64,000 bases of DNA, taken from NCBI RefSeq assembly GCF_030867095.1, contig NC_081824.1, forward strand, positions 305,614,956 through 305,678,955, read 5' to 3'. A program made the position numbers and the translations under genes. Origin of the DNA: Alligator mississippiensis (lineage: Eukaryota > Chordata > Crocodylia > Alligatoridae). Shown in pieces: positions 34,753 to 45,590 of the stretch (position 1 is the stretch's first letter; every line of letters starts with the position of its first letter). The notes beneath the pieces are model-generated. The model was not told the origin of the DNA. It did no database searches and saw nothing but the letters and a program-made list of their open reading frames with translations.

Positions 34753-34888
34753 GCCGCCAGCGGGGCGGGCGCGGCGCGGCGCTGGAGCACGTTGCGGCGG
34801 CGCTCAGCGGGACCTGGCTGCGAGCCCGGCTGGCAGACTTCACTGGCTCGGCGGGCCCTGCTCCCCGAGGCTGCGGCGGCGGGAGTCT

Positions 34889-34894
34889 GCTGGG
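34889..34894 (-). other. Candidate tandem (CAGCAG) splice acceptor before the coding exon
   Basis: On the minus strand a pyrimidine-rich run ends in TGCTGTCCCAGCAGACTC. The first AG is at plus positions 34891-34890 and a second lies three bases on, a NAGNAG arrangement. The exon would begin at 34889 or 34886, about 135 bp before the ATG, leaving only 5' UTR affected. Upstream there is a CTGAC sequence that could act as branch point. Confidence 0.45.
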
Positions 34895-35166
34895 ACAGCA
34901 CGGGCGGGAGGGGGGTCAGGCGGGGCCGCGCTTCCCCGCCCGCAGCCTCGGCGCACCCGCTCCCTCCCCACGCCCTGCCGGAGCCGTGCTGCTTTCTCCC
35001 CCAGCCCGCCTGCACGCCGCAGCCCCTTGCTCGCCCGTCCCCTTCTCCGCCCATGTCTCGGCCCACGTCCCCTTCTCCCCCCTCCGACATGCTTCAGCCC
35101 CTCGCTCATCACATCCCCCACCTCACAGTCCCCAACCACCCTGGACAACTCCCCCCACCCCGGCAT

Positions 35167-35172
35167 CTCACC
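35167..35172 (-). other. Candidate 5' splice donor for a short MID1IP1 leader intron
   Basis: The minus strand reads AAGGCG|GTGAGATG, with the exon ending at 35172. Paired with the acceptor at 34890 it would make a first exon of about 340 bases (from a start near 35510) and an intron of about 280 bases. Another plausible donor, ACTG|GTGAGC, lies at 35704 and would serve a more upstream first exon. These are inferences from motif match only. Confidence 0.3.
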
Positions 35173-35537
35173 GCCTTCTCGCCACCACCCAAGATCTTGC
35201 CAGCGCCTCGCCACCGCCATGGGCTCTCCCGGAGCCACCCCGGCTTCCTTCCTGCCTGATGAGGCGCGAAAGCGCCTGGTCGCCGTCCACACTCCTCTGC
35301 TTAGAGCAGGGCTGGCACCAGCGGGCAGACGGGGGCAGAGATGAGCGCCCCGCTCCCCCAAGCAACACGAGGCCGGCATCCCCACCCCGCAGTGCCAGGC
35401 GGCCGGGGCCGGCATCCCGCACCCACCGCGGTCCGGGGCAGGCGAGGAGCCTCAGTGCCGGCTCTGCGGGCGTCTGTGAGTCTGCGCGTCCCTCGGTCCC
35501 GATGCAGCCGGCAGCCCCGCTCCCATGCCAGGGGCCG

Positions 35538-35545
35538 TATTTATA
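35538..35545 (-). promoter_or_regulatory. TATA box (TATAAATA), candidate MID1IP1 core promoter
   Basis: The minus strand reads TATAAATA between GC-rich flanks (GCTATAAATACGGCCCC), about 785 bp upstream of the MID1IP1 start codon. A start site would be expected near 35510. An isolated TATA box in a CpG island, correctly oriented toward the gene, is good evidence of a focused promoter. Mammalian MID1IP1 is known to use alternative non-coding first exons, so this may be one of several. Confidence 0.6.
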
Positions 35546-37204
35546 GCGTGGACGTTAAAATAAGGTGTTCCCAAGTGCCACCCCCTCGCAGCCCGGCAAG
35601 ATAAAGGCGCCGGAGTGACCGCGAGTAACACCGGCTGCGAGGAAGGGGGGAGCTGGCTCCGCCTCTCGCCTGACACCCGGAGGGGGAGGGCGCAGCGCTC
35701 ACCAGTGGCCAGCGCCGGCGGGGCGGGCAGGGGGGAGGAGGGGTGGTGGCGGCTGCTGCAGCTCCTCACCGCAAAGCCCCGGCGGGAGGGAGCTAGTGCA
35801 GCGCGGGCACCGCCGCTCCGTTGGGGCGGCTGAGGGGGGGCGTGCAGTCAGCACACCCCGGGCCCGGCCGTGGCACCAGGAGGGCGCACCTCGGGGCTCC
35901 TCCTGGCCGGCAGGAGCGGGAAAAGCGCTTCTTGCGCGCCCGGCACACACCTCGGCTTGCCACGCCCGCGGGGCTCGGGGTGGAAGTGGGACCGGGTGAA
36001 GCCCCACTTAGCAGCACACTGCATGCATCCGGCTCTAAGGCTCCCGGCTGCCACGCGCCTCAGCAGGAGGGCGAGAGACGGGCTTCCTGGCGCAGCAGCG
36101 CGGGGAAATCAGCAGTGCCACCCACTTCCTCCCGCACCCTTGCCGGAGTGCAAGCCAGCCCCCTCCACCGAGAGCTGGGCTGTCTCCGCGCCGCTTCCCC
36201 AGCCCGCGCGGAACCCCAGCCCCAACCATCCATCCATCGGCTGGAGATTCTTCCCCCGCCAGCGATGAAGGCGGCCAGTGTTTATTTCTGGGGCTGTGGA
36301 GATGATAAACCCCTCATCAATCCGGCGGGGGAGCAGAGCCGACATCTTTTCTTTCGTTCTTTTATTTAAAGAAAGGTTTCCAGTTCCAAGCCAAAATCAA
36401 TCCCGAGTCATAAGTGGCCCCACAACCGGCAAATATCCTCCACCCCCACCAGGGGCTTCAGATATTTCCAAGGCTTTTGAGAGATCCCGCATCTCCTCCG
36501 CTCCACCCGGCAGCTGCCTTCAGCGAGGGCGCTTGCCAGGTGCTGCAGCACACCCACTCCCCCTGCCGTCCCCTCCCCACGGGAGGAGCGAGACCCCCCC
36601 CTCGGATGTGGCGGGCTCGGGGAGAGCGTCCCCCGCAGCCCTCGGCAGACAGGCTTTGACATGCCTGGGCGCAAAGGCACGCGGCAGGGCTAGCGAGGCC
36701 AGGCTGCTGCCGGGTGCGTCAGCAAGTCTCTCCCCCGGGATTAGGCCGGCTGGTACGCAGCCCAGTCAGGGCCGGCCGAAGAGCCACGCCGGCTCCGCGT
36801 GCTGAGCCGGCTGGAAGCCGATGATTGGCTCCGGAGCTGCGCAGGGATCCCTCGTGCTGGGCTCGGAGATCAAATGACTGGGCAGGAAATGAGCACCGCG
36901 ACGGCGGGGGCGAGCTGTAGTTGTTTCCCAGAGCCGTGAGCGGCTGAGGCACCGCTGAGCCAGCATCCTGCATGTCCGGAGAGGCGCCCGCTCCCCCTCG
37001 GCTCCGGCTGCGCGGGCTGGCGCTGGACTGAGGTGCAGAGGCAATGCCCGGGCACAGGGGGCAAGGAGCACCCCCTCCCTGCCCCTCACCCGAGCCGACT
37101 CCGGAGGGGACTGCTTGCAGCCCCGTCCCCCCCACCCGTGCTTCCTCCGCCTGAGGTGTGCCAACCCCGAGCCCACAGTGAACGCATCTGCCATGCAACG
37201 TCCT

Positions 37205-37448
37205 AGCCAGTGAGGCACGCGGGAGCACACGCACGCATGCATCTGCACATACGCACACTGCACAAACAGGCACTTGCACGCACAGGCATACACGCACGCA
37301 TTTCCACGCACTTGCACGCACAGGCATGTACACACGCACTGCACAGCCATGCACACGCATTTGCACGCAGAGGCATGCACACACACACGCACTGCACAGA
37401 CACGCACACATGTATTGCCACGCACAGGAACGAACACACACACAAAAG
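37205..37448. repeat. CA/CG-rich minisatellite inside the CpG island
   Basis: This is a run of imperfect units built from GCACGCA, TTGCACGCACAGGCAT and ACACACGCACTGCACA, with spacing near 30 bp between the repeated GCACAGGCAT phrases. It is almost wholly alternating purine/pyrimidine. Open frames across it on both strands are artefacts of the repeat. Confidence 0.8.
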
Positions 37449-37535
37449 CACTCAGGCTTTGTCTCGCGGCCGCCGCGCGCCGCGTCCAGAGAGCGAGACC
37501 TCGCGATCACCCCACAGCCTCACCTCCAGCGTCAA

Positions 37536-37729
37536 CCAATCAGCTCGCGTTCCACTAGCCAGACTCCGCCGGCATATGCTAATGAGCAGGATTCGGCCGC
37601 AGCCAATCAGAAGCTCTCCAAAGGATCCGGGAGGGGGTTGGGTCACGTGGTGGCGGCGTCGCGGGGTGCCGGCAGAATGCTAGCGAGCTCGTTGCCGTGA
37701 CGACTGATCAACCACAACAAAGGGCGGGG
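37536..37729. promoter_or_regulatory. Upstream promoter cluster: two CCAAT boxes, E-box, GC box
   Basis: Within about 190 bp are AACCAATCAG (CCAAT at 37536-37540), GCCAATCAG (37603-37607), GGTCACGTGGT (CACGTG at 37644-37649), a TGACG half CRE near 37698 and GGGCGGGG (37722-37729). Both CCAAT boxes extend into ATCAG, the NF-Y preferred form. The E-box matches USF/TFEB-type sites. In mammals MID1IP1 is lipogenic and responds to carbohydrate and sterol-linked factors that use E-box-like sites, so the E-box is of interest, but only a single copy is seen here. The cluster may serve MID1IP1 (distal first exon), a divergent transcript, or both. Confidence 0.55.
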
Positions 37730-37995
37730 ACAGCCCGGCCGCGTTCCAAACGCCCCCCCCCCAGCCTCCCCTTCTTCCTCCCCCTCCCCCTCGCCTTGCT
37801 TCGCAGCCCGGCTCTCGGACCGGCGGGGGGAGCGCGAGCCCGCCTTGCCGCGCCAGCCTTGGCTCCTATCGCGGCAGCACAGGAGGAGTCCTGCGTTTCT
37901 GCACAGTCAGGGCCGGATAACGCACAGCCAGACAGCGGCCACCCCCCCGCCCTCGTGCCAGGCGGCATAGGGATGTCTCGCTCTCCTCGTCGGCG

Positions 37996-38003
37996 TATAA
38001 AAG
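37996..38003 (+). promoter_or_regulatory. TATA box (TATAAAAG) facing away from MID1IP1
   Basis: The plus strand reads CGGCGTATAAAAGAAGGCCG, a near-ideal TATA element with GC-rich flanks. It lies about 270 bp beyond the GC box/E-box/CCAAT cluster, close to the end of the CpG island. A start site would fall near 38025. No long reading frame follows. The first ATG downstream opens a frame of only seven codons, so a non-coding divergent RNA is the simplest product. Confidence 0.5.
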
Positions 38004-38110
38004 AAGGCCGCGGGCAGCTCGTGTGGCCCGGCTCAGCTGCGAGCCCTCGGCCCGCTCCTGCTGCAAAGGAGCCCTCGCGGGTCAAAGAAATGGACGCAGA
38101 GCGGCAAGAC

Positions 38111-41100
38111 TAAGGGCGGGCCCTTTTCGAAGTAGAGGCTGCTGCTTTATAACGTTGCTATATAATAGAAGGGACTGGACAGAACAGATAAGAAAACGGG
38201 CATTTATGCACATACTTTTTTGGTCCCACGACCGAGATCTGCTTCAGCACAGACTCAATTAATCTGCTTTGCATGTGACCTGACGCGCATTGCGCTGCAC
38301 CATGTGCAGTTGTATAAGTGGTGAAATGCGTGTCAGCGTGCAGAAAAGGGTGGTGGTGTGCTTTTGAACTAAAGCACCCATGTGTTTTAGTTCAAAAGTG
38401 CACGGCTGCCATTTTCTCAGCACGGGCACACATTTAGTCACTTACAGAACTGCAAGCATCAAAGCACCTGGTGCTGTAGCGCTTACACGTGTAAAAATGT
38501 CCCAGGAGACCAGCTTGGCATGCAGTCCTGCAAAAAGCACGGTAGAGATGCACCTTTGTGGATTACCAAGCTGGTGTCTTTACTCCACAGTCTGCATGTT
38601 CACTACCACGCATTAGATTTAGTACTTGGTTAACCAACTACTAATTCAGTGCTCAGTAACTTGTGCTACTGTGCAGTAGCACTGGGCACACACATTTTTT
38701 GTGATGTTTACTGTGCAGTAGTGTATCAGCACGGTTTTGGGCCAGCATGCTACTGCACAATGTTATTAGGCTACTACGCAGTAAGTGTCTCATACACCCA
38801 CTGTAAGGTGACCAGCTAAGGCGACTCTTACCCTGAGGTCTGTGACCCTGCGCTCATGGTTGAGAGAGACAATAATCACGCAGGCCCTTGCCATACCCTT
38901 ACATATATTGCACACTTTACCAGTGAAGGGCAACATAAATTCAGGGCATAATAAAATGGGCCACAAAGGCAAACTAATTATCATGCAATTAACTGGTTAA
39001 TTGTGCAGTAAATTTAGACTGCCACACCTTCAAAGTAATTACCACAATAAAAATGACTATCCTGCTATAAAAAGAGCCAGGGGGCCATAAAGTTAGTGCT
39101 TGAAAATGTGTAAGGGCTCTAGAGCTGGTTTCTATCCAGCTTTAATCTGAATGTGTAGCAGAGCCCTTCAGACTCAGAAGGCCCTACCTACCCCTAGAAA
39201 GAGATGTCCCAGTTTTGGGTGTGGGAATGAGAGTGATCAGAGAGAGAAAGCTCAGAGTTAAGCAACACAGGTGAGACAATAGGGTAACATACAGCCAATC
39301 AGCATCAGCAGCTCCAAGGCACCTTCATTTGAGACAATACTTATCTGCCTCTGTACCCTGCATTGTCAGTGAAGAGCTGGAAAGATCAGCACTGTGCAGT
39401 GTAAAACAGGGCCCCAATCTTAAGTCTTGCCTTTAGGCTCTACCATAATGTAAATGATTGAAAAATAATAGGAGCTTCTCTGTGCAGTCTCTCTTATTCC
39501 ACCATTATGATGTATTTCTTTTACCCCTCCCCCACAATCAGGGAACAGAAAACCAATGTAATGTGATTTAGGTGACCACTCTCACATCTAGAGAAAAGAA
39601 ACCCAAATACTGATTATCTCAGCGACAGTCTAATACAGCTGCTGAGAAATCCAGAGATTAAAATATGACTGTAAAAACTAGTGATAAAAAATGATGAATG
39701 CATTATAAGCATCGCAAGCCACTCACAGATAGTTCGCTAAACAGAAAAGGAGCTAAACTTCCCTAAAAATTGTTCACAACAAATAGGTTACAATCTTTGC
39801 GTTCACACAAAAAGGGCCATCTCAACCTTAATAGTTCTACTGCCACTATGTTAACAGGTGAAATACAGTTAATGTCAAACATTCACTGAACCAGAAAAAA
39901 AGATAATCCTCTGAGAGCTGAGAAGGTGGTTTGTTGTCACATTTTCCATTTCTTGTCGAGTTAAAAAACAAACAGGCCTAATTGAAAAAAAATACAAAGA
40001 GAAATTTTGAAGAATCTGCCTGTGGCTAGAACATTCAAGAAGTTCAGACTGGGGGATGACAAAAAGGTTTTTCCATGTATTGCCTGCCTCAGCCTTGGAA
40101 AAATACAGTTCACTAATTTGAATGTATTTATTCAACTTTTATAGGCATGGGTCTAACATGTTAGATTGGGATATATTATACAAAGGCCAAACTTTACAGA
40201 TAAAGAAAATCAGGCCTTTTTTTTTCTCCTTCCTTACACTCTGGTCAATTTTTTACAGAACCTCTTGCATGTATACAATGTATCATTAGCGCAAGCTTTG
40301 ATAGATTTGATTACTGCAGCAGTCCTGCATCAGAATGAATTAAGGAAGCATATGCTTCTGACTTCAGTATCATGCAATTAAGAAATGAAGATACACATAG
40401 TTGGGGGAGGGGAGGAAGGAACTGAAAGCACTTCTTCTTTCCTGTTGTTGATGAAAAATGATTACACTGGTAGCCCAACATTTAGTACTTGTTTAAAACA
40501 TTTCCAATGTGCCCTTTACAATAGCTAAACTCTGTACCAAAAGGGAATAAACTGCAGATCCCAGTTCATTCAACTCTTTATCTTAAAATTTCCCAGCCAG
40601 CAAGGGCAACAAACAAGGAGGAAGCTCATGTATTCCGTACCTAGCAGAGTGAGAGTGCCAGCAGTTACACATTTGCACAAGGTCTCTTGGATGCAAAGGC
40701 AAGTCCTGTTCAAACCTTGTCATCTAAAAGGAAAGTTCCTGCTCCACAAGGTCAGGAAGGCTGGGGTTAAAGTGAGAGTTTTGCAACATTTGACCAGGAT
40801 GCAAAGACCCCACAGACCAAATAAGCATTTGATTTCTTGGCTGTATCAGTGTTCTGATTGAAACAAAAAAGCAGAAGTCCAGGTTTGGTCAGCGCTTAGG
40901 GATAAATCGGGCAAGCTGCAGAGTGTCATATATAAGATACCAGTGGCTCTTAACTTCCACAAAAGCCAGTGGGAATTGAAGGTGTTTAATACATTGTAGG
41001 ATCAGGACATTCTATGGCTGACTTATAAGAATTAATCAGGATGACAGAAGCTGATGTATGCACTTATTAACAAGGTTTTTTTTCCCCTCCAAATCAATAT

Positions 41101-41836
41101 TTAACCAAAGTAACACCAGACTGTTGAGTTTTGAAGACAGCTGTAGGAGCTATGCTTCTGATGTCCTGTCTGCTCTAGTGACATTAACAATTACGAAGAA
41201 TTTTCCAAGAGTAGACTGATATCTTGGCATCTTGCTTGAATTTCAGTATGGGCCATACACAAAGCCCTGTCTTAATTCTCCTGTTTAGTGTGGCAAATGA
41301 ATAACAAACAATCATTGCTGACAGTTTTCACAGTATGTGTGCTGGCACAACATAGCTGCTATGGCACATTTGAGGCCAACAATCGCTATACTTCAGTATT
41401 ATAAAGTAGTTCTGCTGCACACTGTTTGCAAAATAAAATGGGGTCCTGTCTGGGAGAAAAGAAGCCAAATATACACAAACATTTAAATGTTAAATTTCTA
41501 AGCAAGGGAACTCCATTTGGAAAGGACTTTTAATATTGATATCGTACTCGTTTTAAGAGTTTTACTTCCTTTTGTAATCTGTTGTACATTTTCTGTTAGA
41601 GATATCCACATATGAAGTTGGAAGCAGGAGGTTTTGCAGAGTTTCATTCTGTTCATATCTAAGAAGTATTTTTGCTCTCTGTGTACACTTGTGGAATGAT
41701 TACTTCATTTGAGATTGCAATGCAAATGTATGCAGTTAACCTGTGTATTTCTTCCCTTCTGTTTCCACCTCTACTAAACTCTGCACCAAAGTAAATTATC
41801 ATCTCAAATACGAAATGAATGTAGGGAAATACAGAC
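38111..41836. other. Non-coding DNA beyond the CpG island
   Basis: AT-rich sequence. The first 700 bp hold hairpin-forming repeat DNA: CTTTTGAACTAAA (38361-38373) perfectly inverted at 38386-38398, and repeated CTACTGTGCAGTAG phrases between 38660 and 38780. No gene is supported. Confidence 0.5.
38340..38790. repeat. Hairpin-rich repeat of probable DNA-transposon origin
   Basis: Contains the inverted repeat at 38361-38398, two copies of ACTGTGCAGTAG (about 38670 and 38723) and inverse CTACTGCACA (about 38751). Related phrases occur at 61550-61630 (TTTACTGTGGAGTTG, TAGTAAACT). No termini with target duplication were fixed. Confidence 0.4.
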
Positions 41837-41970
41837 ATGGTTCTTGGGGTAAATCCGGTCTTTTATTAGACCAACTCAAATAATAAAAGATACTGGATTT
41901 ACACAAAGAACCTTGTCTGCCTATGTCCTTGAACCAACATGGCTACAAGCTACACACTTGAAAGAAATTT
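41837..41970 (+). mobile_element. Penelope-type element tail
   Basis: Phrases GGTCTTTTATTAGACCAACT, TTGTCTGCCTATGTCC and CCAACATGGCTACAAGCTAC match the conserved non-coding tail of tetrapod Penelope elements. The first phrase contains a small hairpin (TTATTAGACC against AATAATAAAAG). No coding part adjoins. Confidence 0.6.
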
Positions 41971-42879
41971 TGGAGCAGTTTGTCTGAGCTCTGATGAAAT
42001 TTGTAGAATAACGTTTATAAGCCCTGCAGAGATTTACTTGGATCTCTTATTGTTTTCATGTATCTGTCTTCTGTTCCTGATCCTGAAATCCAAAGCAAAT
42101 GGAGCACTCCTCTGAAGTAAAAAAAAATCTCTCTGAAAGACTGAGGTAGCAGAGGCTTCCTAGGCCAGGAGGAGATTGGCAACAGGGCACAACATAGTCA
42201 TTTTGTGTGTGGTGTTTCCCCTTTACAAGAAGCCCATCAGAAAGCCACGTTGTTAGAAACAGAATTAAAAGCAACTCTATGTTGTCCCCTGTGCATAGAG
42301 GGAAGTATGGTGAAGGGGCAAGGTGAGGAGCAACAGAACTAATCTGGGAGGTTTGAAAACCAAGAGCGAGGCTCAGCTCCTCTGGGGGTTGAAGCTTCCT
42401 TCTGCATGAATCCCTGAAGTGTGAACGGTGCCTAGAGACTGTCCATTTGCCCTCCATCCCCAACCAAACCTTAGTTCCTGAAAGGAAGTATTCATCAGCA
42501 ACACTACAAGTTAAACTTTGTGGCATTTCCAGGTTCATTATTCTCCTTCACCAGGCAAATATAAAATGCCAAAGCTTTTGTCCAGTGTGGTCCTGACTCC
42601 TGAATTAAATATTTAGTCCATTGTTAATTTAATGGTTAAATGCATGTCATTATCTTTGGCATCATGGAGAAGATGATAATGAAATAATTCAGTTAGATTG
42701 CAAAAGGCTTGCAGGAAGGCTGTTTGTTTTTGAGTTGGTAAAGGGTAGAATGTACTTTACTTAATTTTGGTACTTCCTATGAGAAGTAAAAAAACAATTG
42801 TGGAAAAGCATGAGGCTTATTGCCATTGAACTGCTTGCTCTGCTTGTATGTGTTGCCTCTCTTGTCAGTTTAAATTGTA

Positions 42880-42995
42880 AGATCTTTGGGGCTAGGACTG
42901 TCTCTTATTTTATGTTTATGCAGTGCCAGCACAAATGAGGCCCCTTTCTCCTAGCCCTGGGGCACTGCCACAATCAGCATGATAAATAATACTGA
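42880..42995 (+). repeat. Amniote interspersed repeat fragment
   Basis: TTGGGGCTAGGACTGTCTCT, GCAGTGCCAGCACAAATGAG and GGGGCACTGCCACAAT match the tail of a family widespread in amniote genomes (GGGGCAGGGACTGTCTCT...GCGCCTAGCACAATGGGG...GCGCTACTGTAAT). The exact family name was not determined. Confidence 0.55.
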
Positions 42996-45499
42996 AGGCT
43001 GCATATGGGAACAGGCAATTGCCCAGGGATTTTTCTGTCTTTTAGACTAATGGGAGTTTACAAGTAAAAAAAAGTCCTTTGAATATGAATGAGGGGAAGA
43101 GACCCCCCAGCAGTGAGCTGGATTTTTTCTCCCTCACCTCACCTTAAATCAAGAGCAAATCCTCAGAAATCTAGAAGGTTAAACCAATATAAAGACACTG
43201 TGGGTGGAGAATCAAGCCCCTGATTTTTAATTACACAAGCCATGATCTTTAGGGATTTCTTTCACACTGGACCAAAGCATTGCTTGCATGCTTTCAATTC
43301 CAGTATAAACTTTTGAGACTCTTTTTAAACAGAAAAGAATCAATTTGGCTGGTTTCAAGTCTCCCAAAGCAAGAATTCAGGAATCTGGGTTAATCTGGAC
43401 AGGGTTTGTAAAGATTTCATCCAGCTTTTCTTTCTGGCCATCATTTAAATCCCCTTCTACCTCCCTGCATACAAGCTGCAACTGCATCATCATAATAACC
43501 CTGTGACCGAGAGGGATGAGAGTCTCCTCTGAGACTGTAATCTCACTCGAAACAGCTCTCCAGCGGGTGCTCGTGAGTGGTAGTTTTCTCCTTTAGAGGC
43601 TCAAAGTGTCACCTCCACTCTGATCCTTGCCCTGGTTGGCAGATGCCAGTAAGTGAGAGCCCAAAGTTAGGCCTAGATGAAGGTTTCCAGTGTGGCAATG
43701 CAGAGGTACTGTGCAGTGACATAATGCTGAGCCAGTCTGCAGCCTAGTTTGCTGCAGGCCAGTTTGCAGTCTAGCGATCAGTACTTGAATATCGGCTATT
43801 GTGCACTTTCTGGAACATTGTCTTTTATCATCTTTATCATTTCCCAGCCAGAAAACAACATGCATTCAGTTTAATAGCTAACCCTCATATAAATCCAACC
43901 ATATGAACCACCAAGAAATCATGGAAATCTCTGCCTTACCAAAGATGCACATAGGTATTTCCAGCAGCATACATGGTCTAACAAAAAAAGATATACATGT
44001 AAACTGATGAAAGACTTTATTGGTACAACAGAATAATCCTTCTCAATAAACCTTTGTATTACCACAACACTATTTAATATCCATCTATCCAAACGAACAC
44101 CATGATGATGTATTTTATGGGCAAATAATATATTAAGTGCTTATTTACACATTTGAATGCAACACTTGCAACTCCAAGAGAGCCTTTAATCTCTTTTGAA
44201 GAACTATCTGCCTTCAGATAGTTCAAAATCGGAAATATTGTGCAAATACACATTAAAATGATAGAAGCACATGGAACATCTAAAGATTTTTCCTTCTTTG
44301 AAAACTACATACAAAATTCTGTGTTTATATAGCATGAAAAGTTTGATACACGCCAACAGGTTCCAGGGAATTCAAAACCACGCCTCCCATTCCAATGAAA
44401 ACTTATATCATTCTGCCTTTTCTCTCCCCTCCCCAAATCTGCTTCCCAAAGTAGGATTAGAATGGAGCCTGACCTCAGTTTTAATTTTAAAGTGCCTAGA
44501 CAAAGTTCTGCCCTCAGTTAATCTCCCCTTCCCCATCCTTGATTTCAGAGTGATTATGTGGGTGAAGCTGGAGCTGGCATTTGTACATCTCCCTGTTGTC
44601 AGTTTATGTAATAACGTGAGCATTGTCTAAACATAGGGTTTCGTATTTAATAATCTCACCAGCTCAACTGTTTTTATCTGAATCTCCCTCCTGAACTGAT
44701 AAAACTAAATTGCACATTTTCTAAACCGCTTAGCTTAGGGGTAAATCTCGCAGGTATCCTCAAATGACTGTCTAACGTCTTTTGCACCTGTCTAGCACCA
44801 TCTACTGTAACTTTCTTATACTGTCTTCTCTTTCTTTCGTGATTGCAAATTTATGATTCCGGAAGGAGCCTACCCTGCTCCTAGAGTATTCAGAGAAAAA
44901 CATGAAGTGTGTGTTCCCTTCAAAAGCCACATGCCATTTTTGACAATCATAAATACAATGTGCACGGATTACAAGCTAAACTCTATTTTTCAATTTTAAA
45001 ATTAATTTTACAGGGAAAAATATCTTAGATTGGTTAGTTGTCTAGCAGCAAGTTGTACTCGCTATCCACATAGTAGAGCTGAGGATCTCAAATAAGAGAT
45101 CAGCACCCCTTGTACACTACACAACCTGGCTTAGTTGGTCAAAGGATTTTCAGAAAGCCTGCAAAGCAAGGTATAAGAACAGGACCAGGTTGGGGGAAGG
45201 AATAATATCGGTCTGTGGAACCTCATAGCAAAAGAAACTATGACTATTGCCTTCTCTGGTAAGGACATTGGGTCAGCTGGGTTACTTATACCCTAAGAGG
45301 AGCTGTGGGCTAGAAGCAGAAGGGGAAGGAACTCCCCAATGATCTCTCTTTTGTATTCAGAGCTGATAAAGAATTTAATGTATATTTTAATTATGTTGCA
45401 TTTTTGCAGGAGAAAGTTGCATGGCTAAGGAGGATAACAGATAGAAAAAGAGCCAGGCCCTCCTGACTAGTGTGATGATTATGGGTTTATTATTATTAG

Positions 45500-45590
45500 T
45501 TGTTTTAAAGTAGCATCAAAAGGCCGGATCCAGGACTGGGAGTCCATTGTGCCAGGCACTTCTGTGTTATACAGTTTCTTTCTAAAAATC
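45500..45590 (-). repeat. Amniote interspersed repeat fragment, reverse orientation
   Basis: TTATTATTATTAGTT, AGTCCATTGTGCCAGGCAC and TGTTATACAG are the inverse of the family at 42880-42995. Confidence 0.45.

Larger units (their letters stand above)
33940..38110. promoter_or_regulatory. CpG island spanning MID1IP1 and its upstream region
   Basis: This stretch of roughly 4 kb is strongly GC-rich and dense in CpG dinucleotides, in sharp contrast to the AT-rich, CpG-poor flanks. It covers the whole MID1IP1 coding exon, the predicted 5' UTR and about 2.5 kb beyond the minus-strand TATA box. Such an island is normal for a broadly expressed vertebrate gene, though it is long for a single small gene and contains two separate core-promoter-like clusters. 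Confidence 0.9.

Noticed and set aside
34234-35259. Plus-strand open frame of 341 codons across MID1IP1
   Set aside because: It is antisense to the MID1IP1 coding exon and its GC-rich leader. Composition (Pro/Ala/His/Arg-rich) is what the CpG island gives in any frame, and no family resemblance is seen.
34550-35344. Plus-strand open frame of 264 codons
   Set aside because: Same cause: high GC keeps stop codons rare. It overlaps MID1IP1 and its promoter with no domain visible.
36719-37510. Minus-strand open frame of 263 codons rich in Cys and Val
   Set aside because: The Cys/Val-rich part is the translated CA/CG minisatellite and the remainder is CpG-island DNA.
37519-37524. Strong-looking minus-strand splice donor GGAG|GTGAGG
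   Set aside because: It lies only a few bases downstream of the CCAAT boxes, too close for a start site and exon in the usual arrangement. It could still serve a transcript starting further upstream.
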